Below, one piece after another: positions 26,165-35,105 of a DNA stretch of 56,932 nucleotides; within the stretch, counting starts at the first letter, position 1, and every line of letters begins with the position of its first letter. The position numbers and the translations under genes are program-made. The notes below the pieces were generated by a model, which saw only the letters and a program-made list of their open reading frames with translations, made no database searches and was not told where the DNA came from. The stretch comes from Gammaproteobacteria bacterium (lineage in GTDB: Bacteria > Pseudomonadota > Gammaproteobacteria > DSM-19610), in assembly GCA_015494295.1 (NCBI GenBank), contig WGBO01000070.1:1-56932 (forward strand), in the 5' to 3' direction.

Positions 26165-27463
26165 ATGATGAAAGCTCCCGAACTGCTGGCGCCCGCCGGC
26201 ACCCTGAAAAATCTGCGCTATGCCATCGCCTACGGCGCCGATGCCGTCTACGCCGGCATGCCGCGCTACAGCCTGCGGGTGCGCAACAACGACTTTTCGA
26301 GCCTGGAACGGCTGGCGGAGGGCATTGAACACGTGCACGCCGCCGGCAAGCGATTCTTCCTGGCCAGCAACGTGCTGCCGCACAATGCCAAGGTAAAGAC
26401 CTTCCTCGACGACATGGCGCCGGTGGTGGAACTGCGGCCCGACGCACTGATCATGGCCGATCCCGGCCTGATCATGCTGGTGCGCGAACGTTGGCCGGAT
26501 TTGCCCATTCACCTGTCGGTGCAGGCCAACACCATGAACTGGGCGAGCGTGAAGTTCTGGCAGCGCGCAGGCGTGCAGCGCATCATCCTGTCGCGCGAAC
26601 TGTCGCTGGAGCAGGTCGGGGAAATCCGCGAACAGTGTCCGGACGTGGAGCTCGAAGTGTTCGTGCACGGCGCGCTGTGCATCGCCTATTCCGGCCGTTG
26701 CCTGTTGTCCGGCTACTTCAACCACCGCGACGCCAATCAGGGCACCTGCACCAACGCCTGCCGCTGGGACTACAAGGTGAAGGAGGCCGGGGAGGACGAG
26801 GTCGGCAACCTGGTGCCGGGCGAGGCGCGGCAGCCGGCGGAGGTGAAGGTCAGCCTGATCGAGGAGGCCAGCCGCCCCGGCGAGTTGATGGCCGTGGAAG
26901 AAGACGAACACGGCACCTACATCATGAACTCGAAGGACCTGCGCGCTGTCGAACACGTCGCCCGGCTGGTGGAGATGGGGATCGACAGCCTGAAGATCGA
27001 GGGCCGCACCAAGTCGCACTATTACGCCGCCCGTACCGCCCAGGTGTACCGAAAGGCCATCGACGACGCGGTGGCGGGGCGCGGTTTCGACGCTACGCTG
27101 CTGGCCACGCTGGAGAACCTGGCCAACCGTGGCTATACCGACGGCTTCTTCCAGCGTCACCACGAAAAGGACTACCAGAATTACCTGGACAACCATTCGA
27201 AAAGCGCCCGCCAACGCTTTGTTGGTGAACTCGGGGCCTGGGACGAAGCGAGCGGCACGGTCGAGGTGGAAGTCAAGAACCGGTTCCAGGTCGGGGATGA
27301 ACTGGAACTGATCCGGCCGCAGGGCAATCGCCGTTTCCGGCTCGATACCCTGCTGGATCGCGACGGCCGGGTGCTGGACGTCGCGCCGGGCAGCGGCCAC
27401 CGCGTGCGTATCCCGCTGGAGCCGGGTGACTACAGGCTGGCCATGCTGGCGGTCAATTACTGA
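26165..27463 (+). CDS. trhP: U32 peptidase-family protein, TrhP-like (tRNA hydroxylation)
   Basis: A 432-aa protein of the U32 (collagenase-like) family. It opens with APELLAPAGTLKNLRYAIAY, has the VFVHGALCIAYSGRCLLSGY signature and the Cys set C-x15-C-x3-C for an Fe-S cluster. The architecture matches E. coli YegQ/TrhP, which acts in prephenate-dependent 5-hydroxyuridine formation at tRNA position 34, rather than a true protease. The C-terminal beta domain (VEVEVKNRFQVGDELELI) is also present. An ATG pair at 26165/26168 gives a trivial start ambiguity. Confidence 0.9.
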   Translation: MMKAPELLAPAGTLKNLRYAIAYGADAVYAGMPRYSLRVRNNDFSSLERLAEGIEHVHAAGKRFFLASNVLPHNAKVKTFLDDMAPVVELRPDALIMADPGLIMLVRERWPDLPIHLSVQANTMNWASVKFWQRAGVQRIILSRELSLEQVGEIREQCPDVELEVFVHGALCIAYSGRCLLSGYFNHRDANQGTCTNACRWDYKVKEAGEDEVGNLVPGEARQPAEVKVSLIEEASRPGELMAVEEDEHGTYIMNSKDLRAVEHVARLVEMGIDSLKIEGRTKSHYYAARTAQVYRKAIDDAVAGRGFDATLLATLENLANRGYTDGFFQRHHEKDYQNYLDNHSKSARQRFVGELGAWDEASGTVEVEVKNRFQVGDELELIRPQGNRRFRLDTLLDRDGRVLDVAPGSGHRVRIPLEPGDYRLAMLAVNY

Positions 27464-27546
27464 GCCGAACCGGGGCTTTGCAGGTGGCGGGGGCAACCCG
27501 CTATGCTGGCGATCCGGGACTGGAAACCACAACGGGAGCAAGACTG

Positions 27547-28026
27547 ATGAAGCTGTTCAAGCTGTGCCTGTTTTCCCTGCTGCTGCTGGCACAGGGCGCG
27601 TCGGCCACGGATCGCAACGTGCTGGTCTGGGAGACGGGGAAGGACCTCGAAACATCCTACGGAATTGTTTACAAGGCACTGGAAGACAACAGGTTCTTTG
27701 TGGTCTTCGAGCCCAATATCCAGGAGAATCTGGCGTATTTCGCAAAGCGCTGGGGAGACGATTACAACCGCAATGGCCTGGAAGGCATCCGCGCCATGGT
27801 GTTTTGCAACGGCTGGTATGCCAACGCGGTCAGCAATGCCGATCCCGACCTGCTGGCGCTATGTCCACTGCACATCACGCTGGTGCAGAAGGACGGGGTG
27901 ACGCGCATCCTGTTCGCGCGCCCGAGCGTGATCGCGCAGGGCAGCAAGGCGCTGGCGGTGGCACGGGAGATCGAACAGGCCGTGGCCGCCGCGCTCGATG
28001 AAGCCGTCGCGGCGCTGAAGCGCTGA
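27547..28026 (+). CDS. Secreted DUF302-like protein
   Basis: A 159-aa exported protein. Signal peptide is MKLFKLCLFSLLLLAQGASA. The mature part resembles DUF302 proteins (SYGIVYKALEDNRFFVVFEP, IRAMVFCNGWYANAVSNADP, LCPLHITLV). DUF302 domains often occur near metal- or sulfur-stress genes and beside RND pumps. It lies 10 bases upstream of an RND adaptor gene and is probably in its operon. Confidence 0.82.
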   Translation: MKLFKLCLFSLLLLAQGASATDRNVLVWETGKDLETSYGIVYKALEDNRFFVVFEPNIQENLAYFAKRWGDDYNRNGLEGIRAMVFCNGWYANAVSNADPDLLALCPLHITLVQKDGVTRILFARPSVIAQGSKALAVAREIEQAVAAALDEAVAALKR

Positions 28027-28036
28027 CCGTTCCCGG

Positions 28037-29053
28037 GTGACGGGACTTTCCGGAGTGAGTTTATACGCGCGCGTGCTGTCGCTGTGGCTGCTGTTCGCCG
28101 GCGCCGGTGCGGGCGGGCCGGTGACAGCCGGCACAGTGGCGGAGGTGCGCCCCGCCTTCCATGCCGTGACCCTGACGGCCTTCACCCGCCCGCGCGCGGT
28201 CCTGCGGCTGGTGGCCGAGGAAGCGGGACGTTTCGCCTCCGTGGACCTGGACGTGGGCGACCGCGTGGAAGCGGGCCAGTCCTTCGGCTGCCTGGATACT
28301 GTCTATATCGACCTCGATATCGAGGCCAACCAGGCGCGCCGGCAGCGCCTGCACGCCGACCTCGAATATTTTTCCCGCCAGGTGGCGCGCACCCGCAAGC
28401 TGGTGCAGCGCAACAGCAGCGCGCAGTCCACGCTCGACGACCTCGAACGACAGCTTGCCGGTACCCGCGCATCGCTGCGGGAAGCGGAAATTGCCGGGCG
28501 CGCACTCGAGGAGCGCCGCCGCCGTTACTGTATCGCGGCGCCGGCCGGCTGGTGGGTGACGCGGCGCAACGTTGATCCCGGGCAGTGGATTGGCGCCGGA
28601 GAGGGGGTGGGCGAGGTCGCGGATTTCTCCCTGTTGCTGGCGCCCTTTGCGCTCAGTGAAGCGGAATACCGGGCCTTGCGGGCACGCGAGGGGGCATTGA
28701 GGGTGCGTTTGCCCGACGCGGGGGTATCGGTGACGGCGACCCCGGTACACCTCAACCGCGATTTCGATGCCGCGACGCGCAAGCTGTCGCTGGACCTCGC
28801 CATCGGCGAGGGCGTGCCGGAGCGGCGTGGCGGACTGCGCGTGGAATTACGGCTGGATCTTCCCGACCCGGCTGGTGCGGTGCTGGTGCCGGCCGGGGCC
28901 GTGCAGGAACGCTACGAGCAGCACTGGGTGACGGACGGCAAGGGGCAGGCGCACGCCGTGGTCTATCTTGGCGAGGTCACGGTCGAGGGTGAGCGCTGGG
29001 CGCGTGTCGTGGCGCCCGAACTCGCGCCCGGCCAGCGGGTGCGTGTTCCCTGA
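28037..29053 (+). CDS. RND efflux periplasmic adaptor subunit
   Basis: A 338-aa membrane-fusion protein with GTG start and a signal peptide (SLWLLFAGAGAGGPVTAG). Features in order are a split lipoyl domain (GRFASVDLDVGDRVEAGQSF and later CIAAPAGWWVTRRNVDPGQW), an alpha-helical hairpin between them (about 95-160), and a beta-barrel end. It links the inner-membrane RND pump to an outer-membrane channel, which is not encoded here. Its stop TGA overlaps the ATG of the pump gene. Confidence 0.9.
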   Translation: MTGLSGVSLYARVLSLWLLFAGAGAGGPVTAGTVAEVRPAFHAVTLTAFTRPRAVLRLVAEEAGRFASVDLDVGDRVEAGQSFGCLDTVYIDLDIEANQARRQRLHADLEYFSRQVARTRKLVQRNSSAQSTLDDLERQLAGTRASLREAEIAGRALEERRRRYCIAAPAGWWVTRRNVDPGQWIGAGEGVGEVADFSLLLAPFALSEAEYRALRAREGALRVRLPDAGVSVTATPVHLNRDFDAATRKLSLDLAIGEGVPERRGGLRVELRLDLPDPAGAVLVPAGAVQERYEQHWVTDGKGQAHAVVYLGEVTVEGERWARVVAPELAPGQRVRVP

Positions 29054-32000
29054 TGGAGGCGCTGGTTCGTTTCTCGCTGCGGCAGAAGGTCTTCTATAAC
29101 CTGTTGTTCGTCATGCTCACGGTGGCGGGCGCCTTTGCCTTTCTGGAGCTGCCGGCCGAGCGCTATCCCAACGTGCACTTCGGCGAGGTGACGGTGACCA
29201 CTTTCTTCCCGGGCGCCTCCCCGGAAGACGTGGAAACCCTGGTCACGCGCAAGATCGAGGACGTGCTGGAATCGGTCGAGGACCTGGAATGGATCAGCGC
29301 GACCTCCTACCGGGAGCGCTCCTATATCCGCCTGAAATTCATCGACGACAGCGATTACACGGCGCTCTACGACGAGGTTCGGTTCCGCGTGCTGAACGTG
29401 GCGCGCGAACTGCCGGACGGCATCGATCCGCCGGTGGTGCAGGAAGCCAGGGTCGACGACTACCTGCCGGTGGTGGCGGTGAACCTGGCCGGCGAGCGGG
29501 ACAACCGCTCGCTGGCGCTGATGGGCGACGAGTTGAAGACGGCGTTGCGGCAGATTCCCGGGGTGCGCGAGGTGCGCGTCAACGGCGAGTACCCGCGCGA
29601 GTTCCACGTTTATCTCGACCCGGCGCGGCTGCGGGCGCTGGGCGTCGCTTTCGACACCGTGGCGAACGCCCTGCGTGGCGCCAACCTGTCGATCCCCGCC
29701 GGCAACTTCCACAATGCGTCGGGCGAGTTTACCGTCAAGGTCGACGAGCAGTTCTCCACCCGCGAGCAGGTGATGGCGACAGTGGTGCGGCGCGACGCCG
29801 ACGGCAGCCTGGTGCGGGTCGGTGATCTGGTCAGCCGCGCCGGCGCCGGCTACCGCGACCCGCTGGTGATTTCCTCCATCAATGGCAAGAACGCGCTGTC
29901 GCTGCAGGTCATCAAGTCGGCGCAGGGCAATGCCCTGGATATCAAGACACAGGTGGACCGCGTGCTGGCGGAATTCGAGCCGCTGTTCGCCCGCGAGGGC
30001 GTGGAGCTGGTGCTGACGCAGGATTCCACCGTGTACATCGAGGACGCGCTGGGCACACTGAGCATGAACATGTTCGCCGGCATGCTGCTGGTGTCGGCGA
30101 TCATCTGGTACTTCATGGGGCTGCGCAATGCCGGGCTGGTGACCATCGGCATACCATTTTCCTTCATGCTCACCATGTTGCTGATGTACCTGACCGGCAA
30201 CAGTCTCAACGAAATCACCCTGTTCGCCTTCGTGCTGGTGACCGGCATCATCGTTGACGATGCCATCGTGGTGACGGAAAACATCTACCGGCACGTGCAG
30301 AACGGCGATCCCCTGTACACGGCGATTACGCGCGGCACCACCGAGGTCGCGCTGCCGGTGATTTCCGCGACCATGACCACTGTCGCCGCCTTCCTGCCGA
30401 TGCTGATCATGTCCGGCAGCACCGGCGAATTCTTCGCGCAGATTCCCAAGGTGGTGAGCTTTGCCATCGTCGCCTCGCTGATCGAATGTCTGTTGATCCT
30501 GCCTATCCACTACCTGGATTTCGGGCCGCGCAAGCACGAGGGCAGGCCGGTGGCGGAACTGGACAAGGACAACGCCCTGCTGGCCCTGTTGCGGCGGGTG
30601 TCGGAGCGCCTGCTGGCGCTGACCCTGCGCTACCGCCTGCGCAGCGTCGGGCTGGTAGTGCTGGCTTTCGCCGCCTCGCTGGTGATTCTGGCGCTGTCGG
30701 TGAGCGGCAAGGCGGCGCTGATTCGCATCGAGTTTTTCCCCGACGACTACCGGCTCTATTATGTGGATATCGAGGGTTCGACGCGCACGCCGCTGGAGGA
30801 GATCGACCGCAAGGTGCGCGACATTTCCCGCGCGGTGCTGGCGGACGGGCCGGGCATGGCGCGTTCCGCCGCCGGTTTTGCCGGTTTCGTGGTCAACGAT
30901 GATTACGAACCGGTGTATGGCAACAACCGGGGCACGGTCATGGTGTCGCTGCCGTCACGCGACGAACAGGCCTTCGACGATCCGCTGGCGCACCTGCAGC
31001 GCATGCGCGAACGTCTGAAACCCCTGTTTGAAAAGGATGGTTTCCACCTGCGCGTGCATCCGCAGAAGGACGGGCCGCCGCAGGGCAAGGACCTCAATGT
31101 GCGGGTGCTGGGTGACGACCCGGTACAGATCGCAGCGCTCGCTGATGAACTGCTGCATTTCCTCAAGGAGGAGGCGCCGTTCCGCGACGAACTGGTGGAT
31201 ATTGCCGACGACCGCGGCGTGCCCAAGCGCGTGTTTCGTTTCGCCTTGCGTCACGACCGGGTGGCGGAGTCCGGACTGGACAGCGAGCAGGTGGCGCGGC
31301 TCGCCGCCAGCGTGCTGGACGGACGTTATATCGGCAAGTACCGGCTGACCGACGAGGAAGTGGACCTGAAGCTGTACATCGAGCCGGCGGCGCTCGCCGA
31401 CCCGGCCGACGCGCTCGCCATACCGGTGCTGGAGCGGGCCCGCGGCCCGGTGCGGCTCGGCGACCTGGTGCGCCTGGAAGCCTACCAGGAGAGCGGCGAG
31501 CTGCGCCGTTACCAGGGCCGGCGCGCGATCAGCATCAAGGGCAACCTGCGGCCGGGCGCCGCGGTATCGGTGCCGGTGGTTGTGGCGGCGGTGGCCGGCC
31601 ACGTCGATGCCATACAGACGCGTTACCCGGGCGCCACGGTGATTTTCAGCGGCGAGCACGAGGATACCCGGCGTTCCTATCGCTCGCTGGGGTATGCGTT
31701 CGTGATCGCGGTGCTGGCCATGTACGTCATACTCGCCACCCAGTTCCAGTCCTACCTGCAACCGCTGATCATTCTGTCGGCGATCGTGTTCGCGCTGATC
31801 GGGGTGCTGTTCGGCAAGCTGATCAGCCAGTCGCTGTTCACGGTGAACAGCTTTATCGCGGTAATCGGCGTGGCCGGGGTGGTGGTCAACGATTCGCTGG
31901 TGTTGATCGACTTCATCAACAAGCGTTATCGCGAGGGGATGTCGCGGCGCGAGGCCATCGAAGCGGGGGTGCGGGTGCGCCTGCGGCCCATCGTGCTGAC

Positions 32001-32211
32001 CACGCTGACCACAACGCTGGGCCTGCTGCCGATGGCGATCGGGTTTCCGTATTACTCGCTGGTGTGGGGGGCGATGGCCTCGACCTTCGTCGCCGGCCTG
32101 GCGACCGCTACCGCGCTGACCCTGTTTATCGTGCCGGTACTCTGGGACCTGCTGCAGGGTTGGCAGGAACGCCGCTCGGGACACCCGGCGGAGGGCCGGG
32201 CGTCCCGCTGA
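29053..32211 (+). CDS. RND-family efflux pump, inner-membrane permease
   Basis: A 1052-aa AcrB-type resistance-nodulation-division permease. There are 12 predicted membrane helices with two large periplasmic loops. The paired Asp of the proton relay in TM4 is seen in VTGIIVDDAIVVTENIY. The second half repeats the pattern (VIGVAGVVVNDSLVLIDFIN). It exports hydrophobic or toxic compounds using the proton gradient. Substrate not predictable. It is the last gene before convergent napC (4-base gap). Confidence 0.94.
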   Translation: MEALVRFSLRQKVFYNLLFVMLTVAGAFAFLELPAERYPNVHFGEVTVTTFFPGASPEDVETLVTRKIEDVLESVEDLEWISATSYRERSYIRLKFIDDSDYTALYDEVRFRVLNVARELPDGIDPPVVQEARVDDYLPVVAVNLAGERDNRSLALMGDELKTALRQIPGVREVRVNGEYPREFHVYLDPARLRALGVAFDTVANALRGANLSIPAGNFHNASGEFTVKVDEQFSTREQVMATVVRRDADGSLVRVGDLVSRAGAGYRDPLVISSINGKNALSLQVIKSAQGNALDIKTQVDRVLAEFEPLFAREGVELVLTQDSTVYIEDALGTLSMNMFAGMLLVSAIIWYFMGLRNAGLVTIGIPFSFMLTMLLMYLTGNSLNEITLFAFVLVTGIIVDDAIVVTENIYRHVQNGDPLYTAITRGTTEVALPVISATMTTVAAFLPMLIMSGSTGEFFAQIPKVVSFAIVASLIECLLILPIHYLDFGPRKHEGRPVAELDKDNALLALLRRVSERLLALTLRYRLRSVGLVVLAFAASLVILALSVSGKAALIRIEFFPDDYRLYYVDIEGSTRTPLEEIDRKVRDISRAVLADGPGMARSAAGFAGFVVNDDYEPVYGNNRGTVMVSLPSRDEQAFDDPLAHLQRMRERLKPLFEKDGFHLRVHPQKDGPPQGKDLNVRVLGDDPVQIAALADELLHFLKEEAPFRDELVDIADDRGVPKRVFRFALRHDRVAESGLDSEQVARLAASVLDGRYIGKYRLTDEEVDLKLYIEPAALADPADALAIPVLERARGPVRLGDLVRLEAYQESGELRRYQGRRAISIKGNLRPGAAVSVPVVVAAVAGHVDAIQTRYPGATVIFSGEHEDTRRSYRSLGYAFVIAVLAMYVILATQFQSYLQPLIILSAIVFALIGVLFGKLISQSLFTVNSFIAVIGVAGVVVNDSLVLIDFINKRYREGMSRREAIEAGVRVRLRPIVLTTLTTTLGLLPMAIGFPYYSLVWGAMASTFVAGLATATALTLFIVPVLWDLLQGWQERRSGHPAEGRASR

Positions 32212-32215
32212 GCGC

Positions 32216-32842
32216 CTAGTTACTGCCGACCACCGCGGACGGGTCGATTTCGCGCATGTCGGGCAGTTCGTGGGCGATGCCCTTGTGGCAGTCGATACAG
32301 GTCTTGCCTTCTTCCAGGCCCCTGGAGTGCTGGGCCACCGCGCGCCGCCCCTGTTCGGCGAAGTCCATGTACTCGTAGTTGTGGCAGTTGCGGCATTCAC
32401 GCGAGTCGGTCTTCTTCATGGCGCGCCACACGTTCTTCGCCAGTTCCAGGCGGTGCTCCAGGAACTTCTCGCGGGTGTCGATGGTGCCCATGGCCTTGTG
32501 GAACAACTCGTTGGTGGCCTGGATCTTGCGGACGACCTTGTGATGCCATTCCTTGGGCACGTGGCAGTCCGGGCAGGTGGCGCGCACGCCGGTGCGGTTC
32601 GAGTAGTGGATGGTGTTCTTGTACTCCTGGAACACGTTGTCGCGCATTTCGTGACAGGAAATACAGAACTCCTCGTTGTTGGTCATTTCCATCGCGGTAT
32701 TGAAACCACCCCAGAAAATAATGCCCGCGATGAAGCCGATAACCAGCAGGGTGCCGACCGAGTAGGTCACTGACGGCCGCTTGAGTACCGTCCACAGCCT
32801 GCAGAGTGTGCCTTCGCACGGTTTCGAGTTGTTATCTGTCAT
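32216..32842 (-). CDS. napC: NapC/NirT-type tetrahaem cytochrome c quinol dehydrogenase
   Basis: A 208-aa membrane-anchored cytochrome with one N-terminal helix (SVGTLLVIGFIAGIIFWGGF) and four CXXCH haem sites (CISCH, CPDCH, CRNCH, CIDCH). It passes electrons from quinol to NapB/NapA. It is the last gene of napFDAGHBC. NapC and NapGH together give two quinol routes to nitrate reductase. Confidence 0.97.
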   Translation of the reverse strand: MTDNNSKPCEGTLCRLWTVLKRPSVTYSVGTLLVIGFIAGIIFWGGFNTAMEMTNNEEFCISCHEMRDNVFQEYKNTIHYSNRTGVRATCPDCHVPKEWHHKVVRKIQATNELFHKAMGTIDTREKFLEHRLELAKNVWRAMKKTDSRECRNCHNYEYMDFAEQGRRAVAQHSRGLEEGKTCIDCHKGIAHELPDMREIDPSAVVGSN

Positions 32843-32869
32843 GACGCATCCTGTTCGCAGTGGTAAGGG

Positions 32870-33307
32870 TCAGTCGGCGGATATGGCCTTGACCGGTTCA
32901 AAGGTGTTCTCGACCAGTGGCTTGGCGCCCGCCTGCGGTACATGGCACTGGGTGCAGAAATAGCGCCGCGCCGACACGTTGGCCAGAACGTTCCGGTCGC
33001 GATCCTCGAAATGCGTCTGGCTGATCTTGGTGGCGCCCGCCTCGCGATAGTGCTTCCAGCTATGGCAACTCAGGCACTTGTTGGAATTGCGGTCGATGCG
33101 GTAGCCGGCGATCTTGTGGGGAATGAGCGGCGGCTGCTGCACGTAGTCGCGCGGGATCGGTTCCCCGTCCTTGGCGAAACGCTTGGGCTCCGGCGGGCGG
33201 GATTCTTCCTGCAGGTCGACGTGCCCGCGCAGCGAGCGCACCTCGGCCGCCAGCGTCAATCCCGCCGCTCCCAGTAATACCAACGCTATAGACAGTTTCT
33301 TGATCAT
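32870..33307 (-). CDS. napB: Periplasmic nitrate reductase dihaem cytochrome NapB
   Basis: A 145-aa secreted dihaem cytochrome. Signal peptide [20 protein letters not shown] is followed by haem sites CLSCH and CTQCH, and the NapB-typical PPLIPHKIAGYRI segment. It is the electron-transfer subunit of the NapAB complex. The ATG overlaps the napH stop (ATGA). Confidence 0.96.
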   Translation of the reverse strand: MIKKLSIALVLLGAAGLTLAAEVRSLRGHVDLQEESRPPEPKRFAKDGEPIPRDYVQQPPLIPHKIAGYRIDRNSNKCLSCHSWKHYREAGATKISQTHFEDRDRNVLANVSARRYFCTQCHVPQAGAKPLVENTFEPVKAISAD

Positions 33308-34215
33308 CGCAGAACCTCCACTCCGGGGGAATGTTGTGTAGATTGGCCGGGTGTGTCCGGGCGGTTGCCGAAGCGACTGCCAAAACGGAACACGTTTTTT
33401 GCGCAGACGTCGATGCAACGCCCGCAATTGGTGCAGTTGGCCGAGGTGATCACCGGGCCGATGCCCTTCGCGGCGCCTTTCAGCGCGGGCCGGATCACGC
33501 GCGGCTCCGGGCACACCAGAAAACAGTCCATGCAGTCGTCGCAGTGTTCGCGCCGTTCGGCGCGCACCCGCAGCATGCTGCGGGTGCCCAGCAGGCTGTA
33601 GAAGGCGCCTACCGGGCACAGGTGAGCGCACCAGGCGCGACGGCTCACCAGCAGGTCGAGCAGGAATACCGAGAGCACCAGGAGCCAGGCCAGTCCCATG
33701 CCGAAAATCAGGCCGCGGTGCAGCATGGACACCGGGTTGATGAATTCCCAGGCCAGGGTGCTGGTGAGCGCGGCCAGTATCAGGGTGGCGGCCAGTATCC
33801 AGTAGCGGGTGGCGGCGGACAGCCGTGAGGCGCCGCTGATGCCCAGGCGCTCGCGCAGCCAGTGCGCGCCGTCGGTCACCATGTTCACCGGGCAAACCCA
33901 GGCGCAGTAGGCGCGGCCGCCGGCCAGCAGGTAGAAGGCGGCCACGATCAGGGCGCCGGCGATGGCGGTCATCTCCGGCAGGTGTCCCGCCGCCAGCGAC
34001 TGCAACAGCACGTAGGGGTCGGTGAGCGGCAGCACGTCGAGCGTCAGGCTGGCGTTCAGGTTGCCCTTGACGATCCAGACGCCGAACCAGGGACCGAGCA
34101 GGAACAGCGCGAGGATCGACAACTGGCTGGTGCGGCGCGCCAGTAGCCAGGCGTGGGCGCGCAGCCAGCCTTTCTGCGCAACGGCCTCCGCGCCGGGATG
34201 GCGGTCACGGATCAT
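33304..34215 (-). CDS. napH: Quinol dehydrogenase membrane component NapH
   Basis: A 303-aa membrane protein with four or five helices and the CxxxCP motifs [11 protein letters not shown] and [11 protein letters not shown], followed by two cytoplasmic [4Fe-4S] ferredoxin motifs ([12 protein letters not shown] and [11 protein letters not shown]). It works with NapG to move electrons from quinol to NapAB. It overlaps napG and napB by 4 bases each. Confidence 0.96.
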   Translation of the reverse strand: MIRDRHPGAEAVAQKGWLRAHAWLLARRTSQLSILALFLLGPWFGVWIVKGNLNASLTLDVLPLTDPYVLLQSLAAGHLPEMTAIAGALIVAAFYLLAGGRAYCAWVCPVNMVTDGAHWLRERLGISGASRLSAATRYWILAATLILAALTSTLAWEFINPVSMLHRGLIFGMGLAWLLVLSVFLLDLLVSRRAWCAHLCPVGAFYSLLGTRSMLRVRAERREHCDDCMDCFLVCPEPRVIRPALKGAAKGIGPVITSANCTNCGRCIDVCAKNVFRFGSRFGNRPDTPGQSTQHSPGVEVLR

Positions 34216-35087
34216 CGCTGTTCCTCCAGTCCGCGGTTGAGGGTGTCGAGGGGGTTGCGGGCAAAGGGCACGGCCTGGTCCGTTTCGTCCATGATCAGGC
34301 CCTTGCCCTCGTAGTCGTAGCGTTCGCCCCGCGGCAGGTTGTAGCGGTGTTCCTGGTCGGGTGGCACCAGGCTGCCGCCGGCCTTTTGCTTCTCCTTCCA
34401 GCCCCATCGGTAGTGGGCGCCGAGTTCGCCCCTGGCGAGACGTGCCGGCAACACCCTGATGGCGGCTTGTTCAAGCACGCAGGCTTTCTCGCACTTGCCG
34501 CAGCCGGTGCAGGCATCGGAATGCACCGTGGGGATGAACAGCGCGTGCTTGCCGCTGCGCGGGTTGTGTTGCAGTTCCAGGGTAATGGCCTTGTCGATCG
34601 AAGGGCATACCCGGTAGCAGACGTCACAGCGCAAGCCCTGGAAATTGAGGCAGTTCTCCTCGTCGATGAGCACGGCAAGCCCCATGCGCGCGTCGTCGAT
34701 GTCGGTGAGCGCCGGATCCAGTGCGCCGGTGGGACAGGCCTTCACGCAGGGGATATCCTCGCACATCTCGCAGGGCACCTCGCGCGCGGTGAAGTAGGGC
34801 GTGCCGGTCGCCACTTCCTCGCCCAGGGTAGCGAGCTTGAGGGTATCCCAGGGGCAGTCGCGCACGCACAGCCCGCAGCGTACGCAGGCGCCCAGAAACG
34901 CCGGTTCGTCCAGCGCCCCGGGCGGGCGCAGCGCCAGCGCCGGCAGGGAAGCGGCCTGTTGCGTGTACAGACCGAGGCCGACGCTGAACAGCGCCACGCC
35001 ACCTCCGGTGCGGGCGGCGTCCAGCAGGAAGCGTCGCCGTGCAGGGGAGGCGGGTTTGCCGGTGGAGCCAGGTGCGGCGGGACTCAT
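34212..35087 (-). CDS. napG: Ferredoxin-type protein NapG
   Basis: A 291-aa periplasmic iron-sulfur protein. The N-terminal [14 protein letters not shown] is a Tat-type signal, followed by four [4Fe-4S] motifs ([46 protein letters not shown]). Partner of NapH in quinol oxidation. The length is close to the family norm, with a long C-terminal tail ([18 protein letters not shown]). Confidence 0.95.
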   Translation of the reverse strand: MSPAAPGSTGKPASPARRRFLLDAARTGGGVALFSVGLGLYTQQAASLPALALRPPGALDEPAFLGACVRCGLCVRDCPWDTLKLATLGEEVATGTPYFTAREVPCEMCEDIPCVKACPTGALDPALTDIDDARMGLAVLIDEENCLNFQGLRCDVCYRVCPSIDKAITLELQHNPRSGKHALFIPTVHSDACTGCGKCEKACVLEQAAIRVLPARLARGELGAHYRWGWKEKQKAGGSLVPPDQEHRYNLPRGERYDYEGKGLIMDETDQAVPFARNPLDTLNRGLEEQR

Positions 35088-35105
35088 GGGCGTGCCTCGT
35101 GCCTG

